A stretch of DNA of 64,000 nt from Acinetobacter indicus CIP 110367. GTDB taxonomy: Bacteria; Pseudomonadota; Gammaproteobacteria; Pseudomonadales; Moraxellaceae. The notes beneath the pieces are model-generated. The model ran no database searches. It saw only the letters and a list, made by a program, of their open reading frames with translations, and was not told the DNA's origin. Shown here piece by piece: positions 8,564 to 20,761 of the stretch (position 1 is its first letter; each line of letters opens with the position of its first letter). The DNA is taken from positions 248,001 through 312,000 of the forward strand of contig NZ_KI530756.1 of NCBI RefSeq assembly GCF_000488255.1. Direction: 5' to 3'. The position numbers were made by a program, and so were the translations under genes.

Positions 8564-9286
8564 TTAGCGTTCTTGAACTTTCTGTTCAATTTCTTCCATG
8601 CTGGTATGACGCACATCCAGACCTTTGACCATATAAATCACTTGCTCGGAAATATTACGCGCATGGTCACCAATCCGCTCTAGGGAACGCAGTACCCACA
8701 TTACATTGATGACGCGGGAAATATGACGTGGATCTTCAATCATATAGGTCATTAAAGTCCGGGTGGCCGACTGGTATTCACGGTCGATATCGGCATCGGC
8801 CAGCAGTACACGTAAAGCCTGATCGACATCCAAACGGGCAAAAGCATCCAGCGCATCATGAATCATGACTCGCACCTGGTTACCAATATGACGGGTCTCC
8901 AAATAACCGCGCGGCGAGCCCCCTTCTTCACATAGGCTTTGTGCAATCCGGGCAATTTTGGCCGCTTCATCGCCAATACGTTCCAGGTCGGTATTGGCCT
9001 TGCTCATGGCAATCACCATGCGCAGGTCAATTGCAGCGGGATGACGGCGTGCCAAAATCAGGGTTAATGCTTCATCAATTTCAGTTTCCAGACGGTTCAC
9101 TGCATTGTCCTGAAATTGCACCTCTATTGCCATCGCGGCATCTGTGTCCAGCAATGCATGAATCGCATTGGCCACCTGCTGCTCTACCAAGCCACCCATG
9201 GTCATGAATTTTGTATTGACATCCTGTAGATCTTCATTAAATTGAGAAGAAATATGGTGATTTAACACAGGATTATTTGGACTCAA
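8564..9286 (-). CDS. phoU: Phosphate-transport regulator PhoU
   Basis: 240 aa. PhoU is a cytosolic, all-helical metal-binding protein that restrains the PhoR/PhoB phosphate response and the Pst transporter. Two PhoU repeats are visible, each with its E/DxxxD-like metal motif: DLERIGDEAAKIA (first repeat) and SLERIGDHARNISE (second repeat). Unlike in E. coli it is not next to pst genes here and stands as a single gene with its own terminator. Length is normal for the family. Confidence 0.95.
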   Translation of the reverse strand: MSPNNPVLNHHISSQFNEDLQDVNTKFMTMGGLVEQQVANAIHALLDTDAAMAIEVQFQDNAVNRLETEIDEALTLILARRHPAAIDLRMVIAMSKANTDLERIGDEAAKIARIAQSLCEEGGSPRGYLETRHIGNQVRVMIHDALDAFARLDVDQALRVLLADADIDREYQSATRTLMTYMIEDPRHISRVINVMWVLRSLERIGDHARNISEQVIYMVKGLDVRHTSMEEIEQKVQER

Positions 9287-9410
9287 GAGATGTACTCCAA
9301 TGCAATAATAACGGACTTATTTGATCATTGATTATTAAATCACATTAAACATTAAGCTTTTATGACAATTTAAACAAGTGCCCGATTGCATCATTTTATT
9401 TTATTGAAAT

Positions 9411-10751
9411 TTAAGGTTTTTCTATTAACCACAAGTTCATCTCGGCCAGATCTTTTTCACTGAGTTGCCCCACCGATGCCCGGAGGCGCAGCACATTAAT
9501 CAGATAATCATATTTGGCATTCAAATAGTCCTGCTTGGCCGAAAAAGCATTACGCTGAGCCAGCAGGACATCGACCATGGTTTTTAGGCCTTCATGATAT
9601 TGGGCACGGGAGGCGCGCGATACCAGTTGCGCCGATTGCATGGCCGCCTGTCGTGCCTGTAACTTGGATTGATCGGTTTCCACCTGCAAATAGGCACTTT
9701 TTACATCGGTATTGGCTTTACGGATGGCCGCATCCAGCTCGGCTTCGGCTTTATCGACATTCACTGCTGCTTTCTGGATATTGCGCTGGGTACGGCCGCC
9801 GGTAAACACATTCCAGTTCATTTCAATGCCGACCTGATCAAACTGACCATCCTGAGAAATCAGGCTTTGTGGCGTCTGCTTGTTATAGCCATAAGTACCG
9901 ACCGCTTCAATTTGCGGATAACGCGCGGCCTGCTCCACCCGTTTCTGGTCTTCGGCATAACGCTGCTGCAAGCGGGCCTGCAAAATGGACAGGTTCTGAC
10001 TTTGTGCCAGCTCGGTCCATGCCTCTAAACTGGCCGGATAAGGCTTTTGGAACTGAAAGTCATCTCGCAGTACCGCCAGATTTTCACGATATGGCCCGAT
10101 CAGCTGCGCCAGTTGTTCCTGTGCCAGCACCAGCTGCACATGGGTAGCAATCCGGTTGGCCTTGGCATTTTGATATTGCGCCTCGGCTTCGCTGACATCA
10201 CTGCGCGCGACCAGTCCCTCGCGCAGCTTGGCATTCATCATGTTCAGCTGTTCCAGCAGTGCCTGCTCTTCCTGCAAATAGGCCGTCGTTAAAGACTGCT
10301 GGCGCAGCACATTAAAATAGGCTTCGGCCACATTTAAAATATGCTCCTGCTTTTGCAGTCTTAAGGTGACTTCACTGAGACTGAGTGAGGTTTTGACCTG
10401 TTTTAGGCCTTCCCAGGCATCCCAGCGGAATAAAGGCTGGCGTGCAGTGACACTCACCTGACGGGTGGTGGTTGCTGAAGGCGACAGGCTTTCAGAGCTG
10501 ACTGGAAAACCTGGAATTGTCGCAGCATTGGCGTCCTGACTGCGCCGGGTGATATTGCCAGACACAGTCACGGTCGGCAGCAAATTGCCTTTGGCAATGC
10601 CTAAATTCAGTTGATCGGCTTCATATTGCAACAGATTGGCCTGCCAGTTCGGGTCGGTGGCTTTGGCACGCTCATAGGCCTCGACCAGATCCAAGGCTTG
10701 CGCCCAAGGGCTAAACAACAGCAGGCCCAATATACATATTTTTTTCTTCAT
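9411..10751 (-). CDS. tolC: TolC-family outer membrane channel protein
   Basis: 446 aa. A signal peptide ends at AQA around residue 19 (MKKKICILGLLLFSPWAQA), and the mature part starts LDLVEAYERAKATDPNWQA, the usual OEP/TolC opening. Two related halves of long helical coiled coils and beta strands follow (about 20-230 and 230-440). It would form the trimeric outer-membrane exit duct for efflux pumps and type I secretion. No pump gene is adjacent, as expected for a housekeeping TolC serving several systems. Confidence 0.92.
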   Translation of the reverse strand: MKKKICILGLLLFSPWAQALDLVEAYERAKATDPNWQANLLQYEADQLNLGIAKGNLLPTVTVSGNITRRSQDANAATIPGFPVSSESLSPSATTTRQVSVTARQPLFRWDAWEGLKQVKTSLSLSEVTLRLQKQEHILNVAEAYFNVLRQQSLTTAYLQEEQALLEQLNMMNAKLREGLVARSDVSEAEAQYQNAKANRIATHVQLVLAQEQLAQLIGPYRENLAVLRDDFQFQKPYPASLEAWTELAQSQNLSILQARLQQRYAEDQKRVEQAARYPQIEAVGTYGYNKQTPQSLISQDGQFDQVGIEMNWNVFTGGRTQRNIQKAAVNVDKAEAELDAAIRKANTDVKSAYLQVETDQSKLQARQAAMQSAQLVSRASRAQYHEGLKTMVDVLLAQRNAFSAKQDYLNAKYDYLINVLRLRASVGQLSEKDLAEMNLWLIEKP

Positions 10752-11045
10752 TTTATTCGTTTAACTCATCTCGCCAAAATGGCCATGTCTCAGTCAAGCA
10801 TTGACTCAATTTGCTCCATAGTAGCGATTTATCGCATTTTTTTCGTATGTTTTTGATTATTTTTTTATATTTTACCGCTTTAACTCAAGCAGCAAGCTGT
10901 CCAGTTGAGTTGAGCCAGGAGCGCACTCACAGCCATGTAACCAAACTTCAGCACAACGCTACAATTCACCGGACCGAAGCTGGTTACAATAGCGCCATAC
11001 ATTCCGCACTTGTTATTTTTTTGCTGCTTTTTTAATTGGGTTATC

Positions 11046-12122
11046 GTGAAGCTTATTTCTCCCCGCTGGCGTACTTTACTGCTCAGTTTATGTTCTGCAA
11101 TGGTTTTGACCGCGTGTCAAAGGCCAGAACCCCCTGTGGTCATTGAACAGAAGCCGAAGCAGGCTGTGGCTGAACAGGCGGTCGATTTAAAGTCGATCTG
11201 CCGCGGTATTGAACAGGAAATGCGCGAGATTAACCAGCAGCGCACCACCTTTGCCCTGGAACAGATTAACCAGGATTTAAAAGTCTGTTTGCCACTAATG
11301 GATTTCCCCGACCAGCAGCATCTGCTGGAACTGTCTGCCCAGATGTACCAGAATTTTCTGAAAGTCGAACGTACCGCCCAGCAGCAGACCGCTTTTGATC
11401 AGTATGCCTTTGATCTGGCCCAGCATCCCACCATTCAGCAAAGCCATTTCGAACAGTTTGCCTTACGCGACCAGTATCTGCTGAAACACAAAGGTCAGGC
11501 CTATGTCGACCTGTATGATGCCGGTGAAGGGCAACTGGTCTATCGGCGTAATCCGCAGTACCTGGCTCGTATTTTTGCGCCTTATCTGCCCGATGCCGAA
11601 CGGATTTTTATTGAAAATCTGGCCGAACAGAATATGCAGCGTCCGATTCGTGATGGCGGCCTGACCATTGATGCCCAGGAAGTGGTGCGTCGCGCCCTGT
11701 TCTGGGAAGATTATGTCAAAAACTATCCTGACAGCAGTTATATCCGCGATGCGCGTTATCTGGATCAGGTCTATCGTATGTTCCTGTTTAAAGGCACCTT
11801 AAATACCCCGGTTTCAGACAGCTATGAAGCAGAATATGCGATTCAGCCCAGTGTCTGGTATGAAATTGAAAAGCTGGCCAAGCTGGAGCAGTCACGACTG
11901 GCAGATCAGGCGCGTAAATTCCGCAGCTTTGTACAGATGTCGCCACAGGAACGGCGTAACCGTATTCCAGTCAGCCTGACCGCACAGGAACAAAACAATG
12001 AACGTGCCAACACCCTGGCGCTAAAGCAGCTGTCCCATTATCTGGATTTACCGCTAAACGGCTTAAGTCCGACCCGTGACTGTTTTAGCGATGCGGTCTG
12101 TATGCCTTATCAGAATAACTAA
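11046..12122 (+). CDS. Putative outer membrane lipoprotein, unknown function
   Basis: 358 aa from the GTG at 11046; the frame stays open to an ATG at 11010, but the shorter start gives a clean lipoprotein signal (MKLISPRWRTLLL ... VLTAC with Cys as the first mature residue, about residue 24). The mature protein begins with a Pro/Glu-rich stretch and is then mostly helical and charged, with no motif I recognise. It stands alone between tolC (divergent) and the thiC riboswitch. No function is proposed. Confidence 0.75.
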   Translation: MKLISPRWRTLLLSLCSAMVLTACQRPEPPVVIEQKPKQAVAEQAVDLKSICRGIEQEMREINQQRTTFALEQINQDLKVCLPLMDFPDQQHLLELSAQMYQNFLKVERTAQQQTAFDQYAFDLAQHPTIQQSHFEQFALRDQYLLKHKGQAYVDLYDAGEGQLVYRRNPQYLARIFAPYLPDAERIFIENLAEQNMQRPIRDGGLTIDAQEVVRRALFWEDYVKNYPDSSYIRDARYLDQVYRMFLFKGTLNTPVSDSYEAEYAIQPSVWYEIEKLAKLEQSRLADQARKFRSFVQMSPQERRNRIPVSLTAQEQNNERANTLALKQLSHYLDLPLNGLSPTRDCFSDAVCMPYQNN

Positions 12123-12186
12123 GCCACCCACCAATTTGGCAGTTTTATCACTGGCCTTTTTAAGCCAACCTGTTAAGATTTAAGCA

Positions 12187-12302
12187 GCTTGACGGAGCGC
12201 GAGTAAATCCTCGCTGAGATTGTGTAATTGTCTAACCGTATAGATGATTAAGCACAAGTACCGTTGAACCTGATCAGGTTAACACCTGCGTAGGAATCAA
12301 GC
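12187..12302 (+). promoter_or_regulatory. TPP (thiamine pyrophosphate) riboswitch
   Basis: The conserved CTGAGAT (about 12214-12220) and TTGAACCTGATCAGG (about 12264-12278) cores of the THI element are present, closed by a P1 stem GCTTGA (12187-12192) / TCAAGC (12297-12302). It lies in the 5' leader of thiC, about 95 nt before the start codon, and should repress thiC when TPP is plentiful. Confidence 0.93.
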
Positions 12303-12367
12303 GCAACTAAACCTTAAGTTTCGATTTATTATTCAGGATAAATCCGTTTCGTTTTGGTCGTGCTTGA

Positions 12368-14293
<1,926 letters not shown>

Positions 14294-14370
14294 ACTATCG
14301 AAAAAGAGTTTGTGTTCCATTTAATCTCAGTTAGGATGAAAACTGATGTTCTTCATCCGTATGATGTTTT

Positions 14371-14979
14371 ATGGAAATACTTAAACAGGCGACCTATGGT
14401 CGAAATGAACTGCGCATTCAACAACGTGAATTCTTGTTTCGTGGCTTTATTCAGGTTGAAAAAGTCAGTCTGAGCCATCGCCTGTTTAATCAAAACCACT
14501 ATACACCGGTCATTCATCGGGAGTTGATTCAACGCCCGGAGGCAGCCGGTGTATTGTTATATGATGAAAAAAAACATAAATTTGCATTAATAGAACAATT
14601 TCGTATTGGGGCAATGGATGATCAGGATTCTCCCTGGCAACTCGAAGTCATTGCGGGCGTACTCGATGGTGATGAATCACCGGAAAGCTGCATTCGCCGT
14701 GAAACCCTAGAAGAATCAGGCTGCGAAGTTGAAGAACTGCAGCATCTGTTTACCTTCTATCCCTCTGCAGGAGCTTGTGCGGAAATCTTTCATTTATATA
14801 GTGCGAAAGTAAATTTGCCTGAACAAGGCGGTGTGTTTGGTCTTAGTGAGGAAGGCGAAAATATTCAATTACATATTTTTGAATATGAGCACTTACCCAT
14901 CTTATTGGCCAATGGTCGGCTCAGGAATGCGCCGCTGATCATCGCCCTGCAATGGTTACAACAACAAATTAAACCATAA
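14371..14979 (+). CDS. nudF: ADP-ribose pyrophosphatase (Nudix)
   Basis: 202 aa. NudF hydrolyses ADP-ribose to AMP and ribose 5-phosphate. The Nudix box is complete: GVLDGDESPE followed by SCIRRETLEESG gives G-x5-E-x7-R-E-x2-E-E-x-G near residues 96-118. The family N-terminus with RGFIQVEKVSLSHRLFNQ is present. It lies just upstream of cpdA, the same nudF-cpdA order as in E. coli, and the two are probably one transcript (about 20 nt between them). Confidence 0.93.
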   Translation: MEILKQATYGRNELRIQQREFLFRGFIQVEKVSLSHRLFNQNHYTPVIHRELIQRPEAAGVLLYDEKKHKFALIEQFRIGAMDDQDSPWQLEVIAGVLDGDESPESCIRRETLEESGCEVEELQHLFTFYPSAGACAEIFHLYSAKVNLPEQGGVFGLSEEGENIQLHIFEYEHLPILLANGRLRNAPLIIALQWLQQQIKP

Positions 14980-15000
14980 GGAATGTCTAAGGGGTCAGGC

Positions 15001-15804
15001 ATGACTTTTATAAGCAAAAATACACAAAGCTGGACCATCGTCCAGATTTCAGACACACATTTAATGGATCAGGAAGACCTTAAATTTGTGCAGATGAATC
15101 CGGAACACAGCTTTCATGGCATCATGCGCGATATTCAGCAACGCTATCCAGAGCTGGATGCCATTGTTCATACCGGGGATCTGGCACAGGTGCCGGTGCC
15201 GGCGACCTATGCGCGCTATCTAGCATTTATGCACCGCCTGAATATTCCGTTTTATCAGATTCCGGGCAATCATGATGAAGTCGAATATTTTCCGTTTCAC
15301 CAGCAGCAAAACCGGGTACATGCTATTCATTTGGGTGCCTGGACCATCATGCTGCTGAACAGTGCGGTCAAGAATCAGATTGATGGCCGGATTGAACCCT
15401 CCCAGCTCGCGCAACTGGACCAGCTGTTAACCGAACATGCCGGCCAGCATGTGATTGTGGCCTGTCATCATCATCCTTTTGCCATGCAGTCACATTGGGT
15501 CGATCAGCATAAACTGAAAAATACCGCAGATCTGACTGAAGTGATGGCCAAGCATCAGAATATTAAAGCGGTTTTATTTGGTCACGTGCATCAGGATTCG
15601 CTGAACATCTGGAACAATATTCCTTTTTATTCAACACCTTCGACTTCAGTGCAGTTTAAACCGCACAGTGATGATTTTGCCCTGGGACAGGAAGCACCGG
15701 GCTATCGGGTCTTGCATTTAAAGGACAATGGCGAGTTCGACACACAGGTACATCGTGTTGAAAATTTAGTCGGTCAAATAAATAATGAAATTTCAGGTTA
15801 TTAA
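15001..15804 (+). CDS. cpdA: 3',5'-cyclic AMP phosphodiesterase CpdA
   Basis: 267 aa from the ATG at 15001, which has AAGGGG six nt upstream; an ATG six codons earlier is possible but is placed only 1 nt from its AAGG. Calcineurin-type metallophosphoesterase motifs are present in order: ISDTHL (D-x-H), HTGDLA (G-D), IPGNHDE (GNHD), ACHHHPF and FGHVHQD (GHxH). It hydrolyses cAMP and so tunes the cAMP/Vfr-CRP response. It follows nudF. Confidence 0.92.
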   Translation: MTFISKNTQSWTIVQISDTHLMDQEDLKFVQMNPEHSFHGIMRDIQQRYPELDAIVHTGDLAQVPVPATYARYLAFMHRLNIPFYQIPGNHDEVEYFPFHQQQNRVHAIHLGAWTIMLLNSAVKNQIDGRIEPSQLAQLDQLLTEHAGQHVIVACHHHPFAMQSHWVDQHKLKNTADLTEVMAKHQNIKAVLFGHVHQDSLNIWNNIPFYSTPSTSVQFKPHSDDFALGQEAPGYRVLHLKDNGEFDTQVHRVENLVGQINNEISGY

Positions 15805-16018
15805 CTTTTCATTTTAATCTTTTTGCTTTAAGTTATGGCTGCGAAGGAAAACGTGATACGACGAAATCCAAACATCAAAGACTATCAATATACATAAAAA
15901 GTCTATATGATGACGACCCCCGAAGGGATAATCTTCTCCTTGGGAGTGGATAAAAACACTTGCATATCACCATATTTTTTGCGTATAGATAATACGTATA
16001 TGATGAGGAATGCCCTAC

Positions 16019-16546
16019 ATGGCGAATGACAACCAAAATCAAGTCTTGGACGAACAAACAGATGTTGTAGAGGAAAAATCTACAAAGCGCGTGCGTAAGA
16101 CAAAGCCAAAGGCGTCAGAAGGTGGTTCTACTGCTAGCTTATTTGGTATTGAGCCTTATCAGCCGAAAAAAAATGAAGAATATATGTCTGAGGGCCAGCT
16201 TGAGCACTTCCGTCAGATTCTCTTGGCCTGGAAAGCCGAGCTGATGTCTGAAGTTGATCGTACGCTAAACACAATGCAAGATGAAAATACTGCATTGCCT
16301 GACGTAAACGACCGCGCCACTCAGGAAGAAGAGTTTGCCATCGAGTTACGTACCCGTGACCGTGAACGCAAACTGATCCGTAAAATTGAACAATCCATTG
16401 AAGCCATTAAAAACGATGACTACGGTTTCTGTGAAACCTGCGGAATCGAAATTGGTTTACGCCGTTTAGAAGCGCGTCCAACTGCGACTTTATGTATTGA
16501 CTGCAAAACTTTGGCAGAAATCAAAGAGAAGCAAAATAACGGTTAA
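16019..16546 (+). CDS. dksA: RNA polymerase-binding transcription factor DksA
   Basis: 175 aa from the ATG at 16019 (GAGG at 16005-16008); an ATG three codons earlier is too close to that site. DksA works with ppGpp in the secondary channel of RNA polymerase. The coiled coil carries DVNDRAT, matching the DxxDxA tip, and the globular end carries a four-Cys zinc finger (CETCG ... CIDCK). The N-terminus is about 25 residues longer than in E. coli and Lys/Glu-rich, as in other Acinetobacter. Confidence 0.95.
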   Translation: MANDNQNQVLDEQTDVVEEKSTKRVRKTKPKASEGGSTASLFGIEPYQPKKNEEYMSEGQLEHFRQILLAWKAELMSEVDRTLNTMQDENTALPDVNDRATQEEEFAIELRTRDRERKLIRKIEQSIEAIKNDDYGFCETCGIEIGLRRLEARPTATLCIDCKTLAEIKEKQNNG

Positions 16547-16548
16547 GC

Positions 16549-17469
16549 ATGTCTATTCGTAATCCCTCCCTGCCCCTCCCTTTGATAAAGGGAGGGAAAG
16601 CTGAAGAGAATTACGTGGGCCGGTTTGCGCCATCGCCAACCGGCCCTTTGCATTTTGGTTCCCTCATTACTGCGGTGGCCAGTTATTGTGACGCCAAGGC
16701 CCAGCATGGGCGCTGGCTGGTCCGTATTGAAGACACCGACATTCCCCGTATTTATCCTGGCAGTGAAGCGCATATCCTGCGTTCTCTAGATGCCTTTCAG
16801 TTCGAGCCGGATGGCGAGATTCTGTTTCAAAAAGACCGTTTGGCCATTTACGAAGACGTTCTTGAGCAACTCGCCGAGCAAGGCTGGGTCTATGCCTGTC
16901 AGTGCACGCGTAAAATGCTCGGTTCCAATCATATTTATGCTGGCACCTGCCGCAATCTGCAACTCTCCTTTGCACAGCAGGCCATCCGCCTGAAAGTGAC
17001 CGATACAGACATCTGCTTTGAAGACCGCTTACAGGGCCGGCATTGCTCCAACCTGCAACATGATCTGGGTGATTTTGTCTTAAAACGCCGTGACGGGATT
17101 ATTAACTATCAGCTGGCCGTGGTGGTCGATGACTATCTGCAAGGCATTACCGATGTCGTCCGCGGCGCAGACCTCTTGGACAATACCGAACGACAGATCT
17201 GGCTTGGGCGGGTGCTGGGCTATCCGGAACTGCGCTATCTGCATTTGCCGCTGGCCATGAATGATCAGGGGCAAAAACTCTCCAAGCAGAACCTGGCCCA
17301 GCCGCTGGATTTAAATCAGGCTCCTCTGCTATTACAACAGGCGCTCACGGCTTTGCACCAACCCCCGGTAGTTTTAGACACCCCGGCACGTATGCTGCAG
17401 CAAGCCATTGCCCAGTGGTCAATTGACGCCATTCCACATACAACTCAGCTACAGGGCAGCTACGCATAA
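16549..17469 (+). CDS. gluQ: Glutamyl-Q tRNA(Asp) synthetase
   Basis: 306 aa. GluQ-RS attaches glutamate to the queuosine base in the anticodon of tRNA(Asp); it is a GluRS catalytic core without the anticodon-binding domain. The HIGH-like GPLHFGSL, the VRIEDTD segment and the KLSKQN (KMSKS-like) motif are seen. As in E. coli it follows dksA directly. The first 18 residues (SIRNPSLPLPLIKGGK) derive from a palindromic repeat; a GTG at 16615 with AAGAGA upstream would start right at the conserved GRFAPSPTG and may be the true or an alternative start. Confidence 0.93.
   Translation: MSIRNPSLPLPLIKGGKAEENYVGRFAPSPTGPLHFGSLITAVASYCDAKAQHGRWLVRIEDTDIPRIYPGSEAHILRSLDAFQFEPDGEILFQKDRLAIYEDVLEQLAEQGWVYACQCTRKMLGSNHIYAGTCRNLQLSFAQQAIRLKVTDTDICFEDRLQGRHCSNLQHDLGDFVLKRRDGIINYQLAVVVDDYLQGITDVVRGADLLDNTERQIWLGRVLGYPELRYLHLPLAMNDQGQKLSKQNLAQPLDLNQAPLLLQQALTALHQPPVVLDTPARMLQQAIAQWSIDAIPHTTQLQGSYA
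16574..16596. repeat. Perfect 10-bp palindrome inside the gluQ 5' end
   Basis: CCCTCCCTTT-GAT-AAAGGGAGGG is a perfect hairpin with a 3-nt loop. Sequences of the NPSLPLPLIKGG-encoding type are common dispersed palindromic repeats in bacterial genomes. It sits between the dksA stop and the conserved part of gluQ and could lower translation from the ATG at 16549. Confidence 0.8.
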
Positions 17470-17520
17470 CTACACAATTTGCGCTAATCTAGAAAAAAAT
17501 AACTGCAAGATGGGATTACT

Positions 17521-17781
17521 ATGTTTTTTATTTTCGGGATTGGTCCAAAAACCAAAGTGCTGGAGAAAAACCAGTTTGTCTGTCCGGTCTGTCGCACCCG
17601 CACCAGCTATGAACTGAAGCAGCAGCGCAATTATTTTTCCTTATTTTTTATTCCTTTAATTCCGCTATCCAAAGCCAAAGGCAGCTTTGTCAAATGTCTG
17701 AACTGTAAAACGGAAATGCCAAGCACAGTGTTGCACCATGCTCAGCCAGATCCATTTCAGCAGAGCAATCTAGAAGCTTGA
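17521..17781 (+). CDS. Small zinc-ribbon protein
   Basis: 86 aa. Two Cys pairs (CPVCR near residue 21 and CLNCK near residue 60) flank a hydrophobic middle (FSLFFIPLIPL), the arrangement of small zinc-ribbon membrane-associated proteins. The function is unknown. It is convergent with ftsW and its last 12 nt overlap the ftsW 3' end on the other strand. Confidence 0.7.
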   Translation: MFFIFGIGPKTKVLEKNQFVCPVCRTRTSYELKQQRNYFSLFFIPLIPLSKAKGSFVKCLNCKTEMPSTVLHHAQPDPFQQSNLEA

Positions 17782-18966
17782 TTCCTCACGGCTTGGATTG
17801 GTCTGCTGGGTAGTACTTTCAATTTTCAGAATCAGACTGACCATCACCGCACACATAATTAGCGATGAACCACCATAACTGATAAATGGCAGGGTCAGCC
17901 CTTTAGTCGGCAACATGCCCATATTCATGCCGGCATTCACCAGAATCTGTAACAGGAAGATGATGCTGATGCCATAGGCCAGATAACCGGCACGTAAATA
18001 CTGATGTCGCAAGGCACGATGACCAATGCGAATACAGCAGACCAGCATGGTGAAAGACAGGCTCAGCACCACCAGGATACCAAAAAAGCCAAATTCTTCG
18101 CCTAAAACGGCCAGCATAAAGTCGGTATGCGCTTCCGGCAGATAGGACATTTTCTGGATACTATGCCCCAACCCCACCCCGGCCCATTCACCCCGGCCAA
18201 AAGCCATTAAGGCATTTGACAGCTGATAACCGGCCCCGAGCGGATCATTCCACGGGTTAGAGAAAGACATTAAACGTTCAAAACGGTAGGGCTCAAACAC
18301 CACCAGGAAGGTAAACGCACCCAGCATCGCACCCAAGGCAATCCCGAACTGAATCAGTGGTGCACCGGCCAGGAAGAACACCCCGAGCATGGTCAACGCA
18401 ATCACCACAGTCGCACCCAAATCCGGTTCTGCCATAATCAGGCCCACAGTCGCCGCCATAATCACTGCCAGCCGTACCAGACCTTTAATATTATTACGCA
18501 CTTCTTCAGCACGACGTACCACGTAGTCGGCGGTAAAAATCGCCATCATCACCTTGGCCACTTCTGAAGCCTGCAAGGTAAACCCGGCCACCCGAATCCA
18601 GCGTTTGGAACCATTGACTTCGGTACCGACCACCAGTACCGCAATCAGCAAGGCAATGGTAATAATCCATAAAAAGAAGGTGTTATTGAACCAGAGGTTT
18701 AAGGGAACTTTATACACGGTATAGGCGGCAATTAGCGCTACCGCAATTGAAATACCATGCCGCAGTACATAATGGAAGGCATTTTCATGCATACGCTCGG
18801 CATAGGGCATTGAGGCAGACGCCACCATAATCGAGCCGATACAGAGCAAGGCCAATACGCTAAAAATGAGCACATTGCGCACATTCACTTCGGCCGGTAA
18901 CCGCGGTAACCAGCGCTCATAGACCTGATTGATTTTATTGATCGTTGTCTGAGCAAAGCCAGCCAT
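17770..18966 (-). CDS. ftsW: Peptidoglycan glycosyltransferase FtsW
   Basis: 398 aa with about ten membrane segments. FtsW is the SEDS-family septal glycan polymerase working with FtsI. The SEDS motifs YLPEAHTDFMLAVLGEEFGF and LPFISYGGSSLIM are present. It lies 14 nt downstream of murD on the same strand; this murD-ftsW pair is a fragment of the dcw cluster separated here from ftsI, murG and ftsZ. Confidence 0.95.
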   Translation of the reverse strand: MAGFAQTTINKINQVYERWLPRLPAEVNVRNVLIFSVLALLCIGSIMVASASMPYAERMHENAFHYVLRHGISIAVALIAAYTVYKVPLNLWFNNTFFLWIITIALLIAVLVVGTEVNGSKRWIRVAGFTLQASEVAKVMMAIFTADYVVRRAEEVRNNIKGLVRLAVIMAATVGLIMAEPDLGATVVIALTMLGVFFLAGAPLIQFGIALGAMLGAFTFLVVFEPYRFERLMSFSNPWNDPLGAGYQLSNALMAFGRGEWAGVGLGHSIQKMSYLPEAHTDFMLAVLGEEFGFFGILVVLSLSFTMLVCCIRIGHRALRHQYLRAGYLAYGISIIFLLQILVNAGMNMGMLPTKGLTLPFISYGGSSLIMCAVMVSLILKIESTTQQTNPSREESSF

Positions 18967-18980
18967 ATCCCAAATCCTTA

Positions 18981-20736
<1,756 letters not shown>

Positions 20737-20761
20737 TTCAGTCTCCTTTTTTTGTTTCGGC

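Noticed and set aside
8392..8616. 74-codon minus-strand frame across the phoU 3' end
   Set aside because: It overlaps phoU and its terminator, has no ribosome binding site and no sensible protein pattern.
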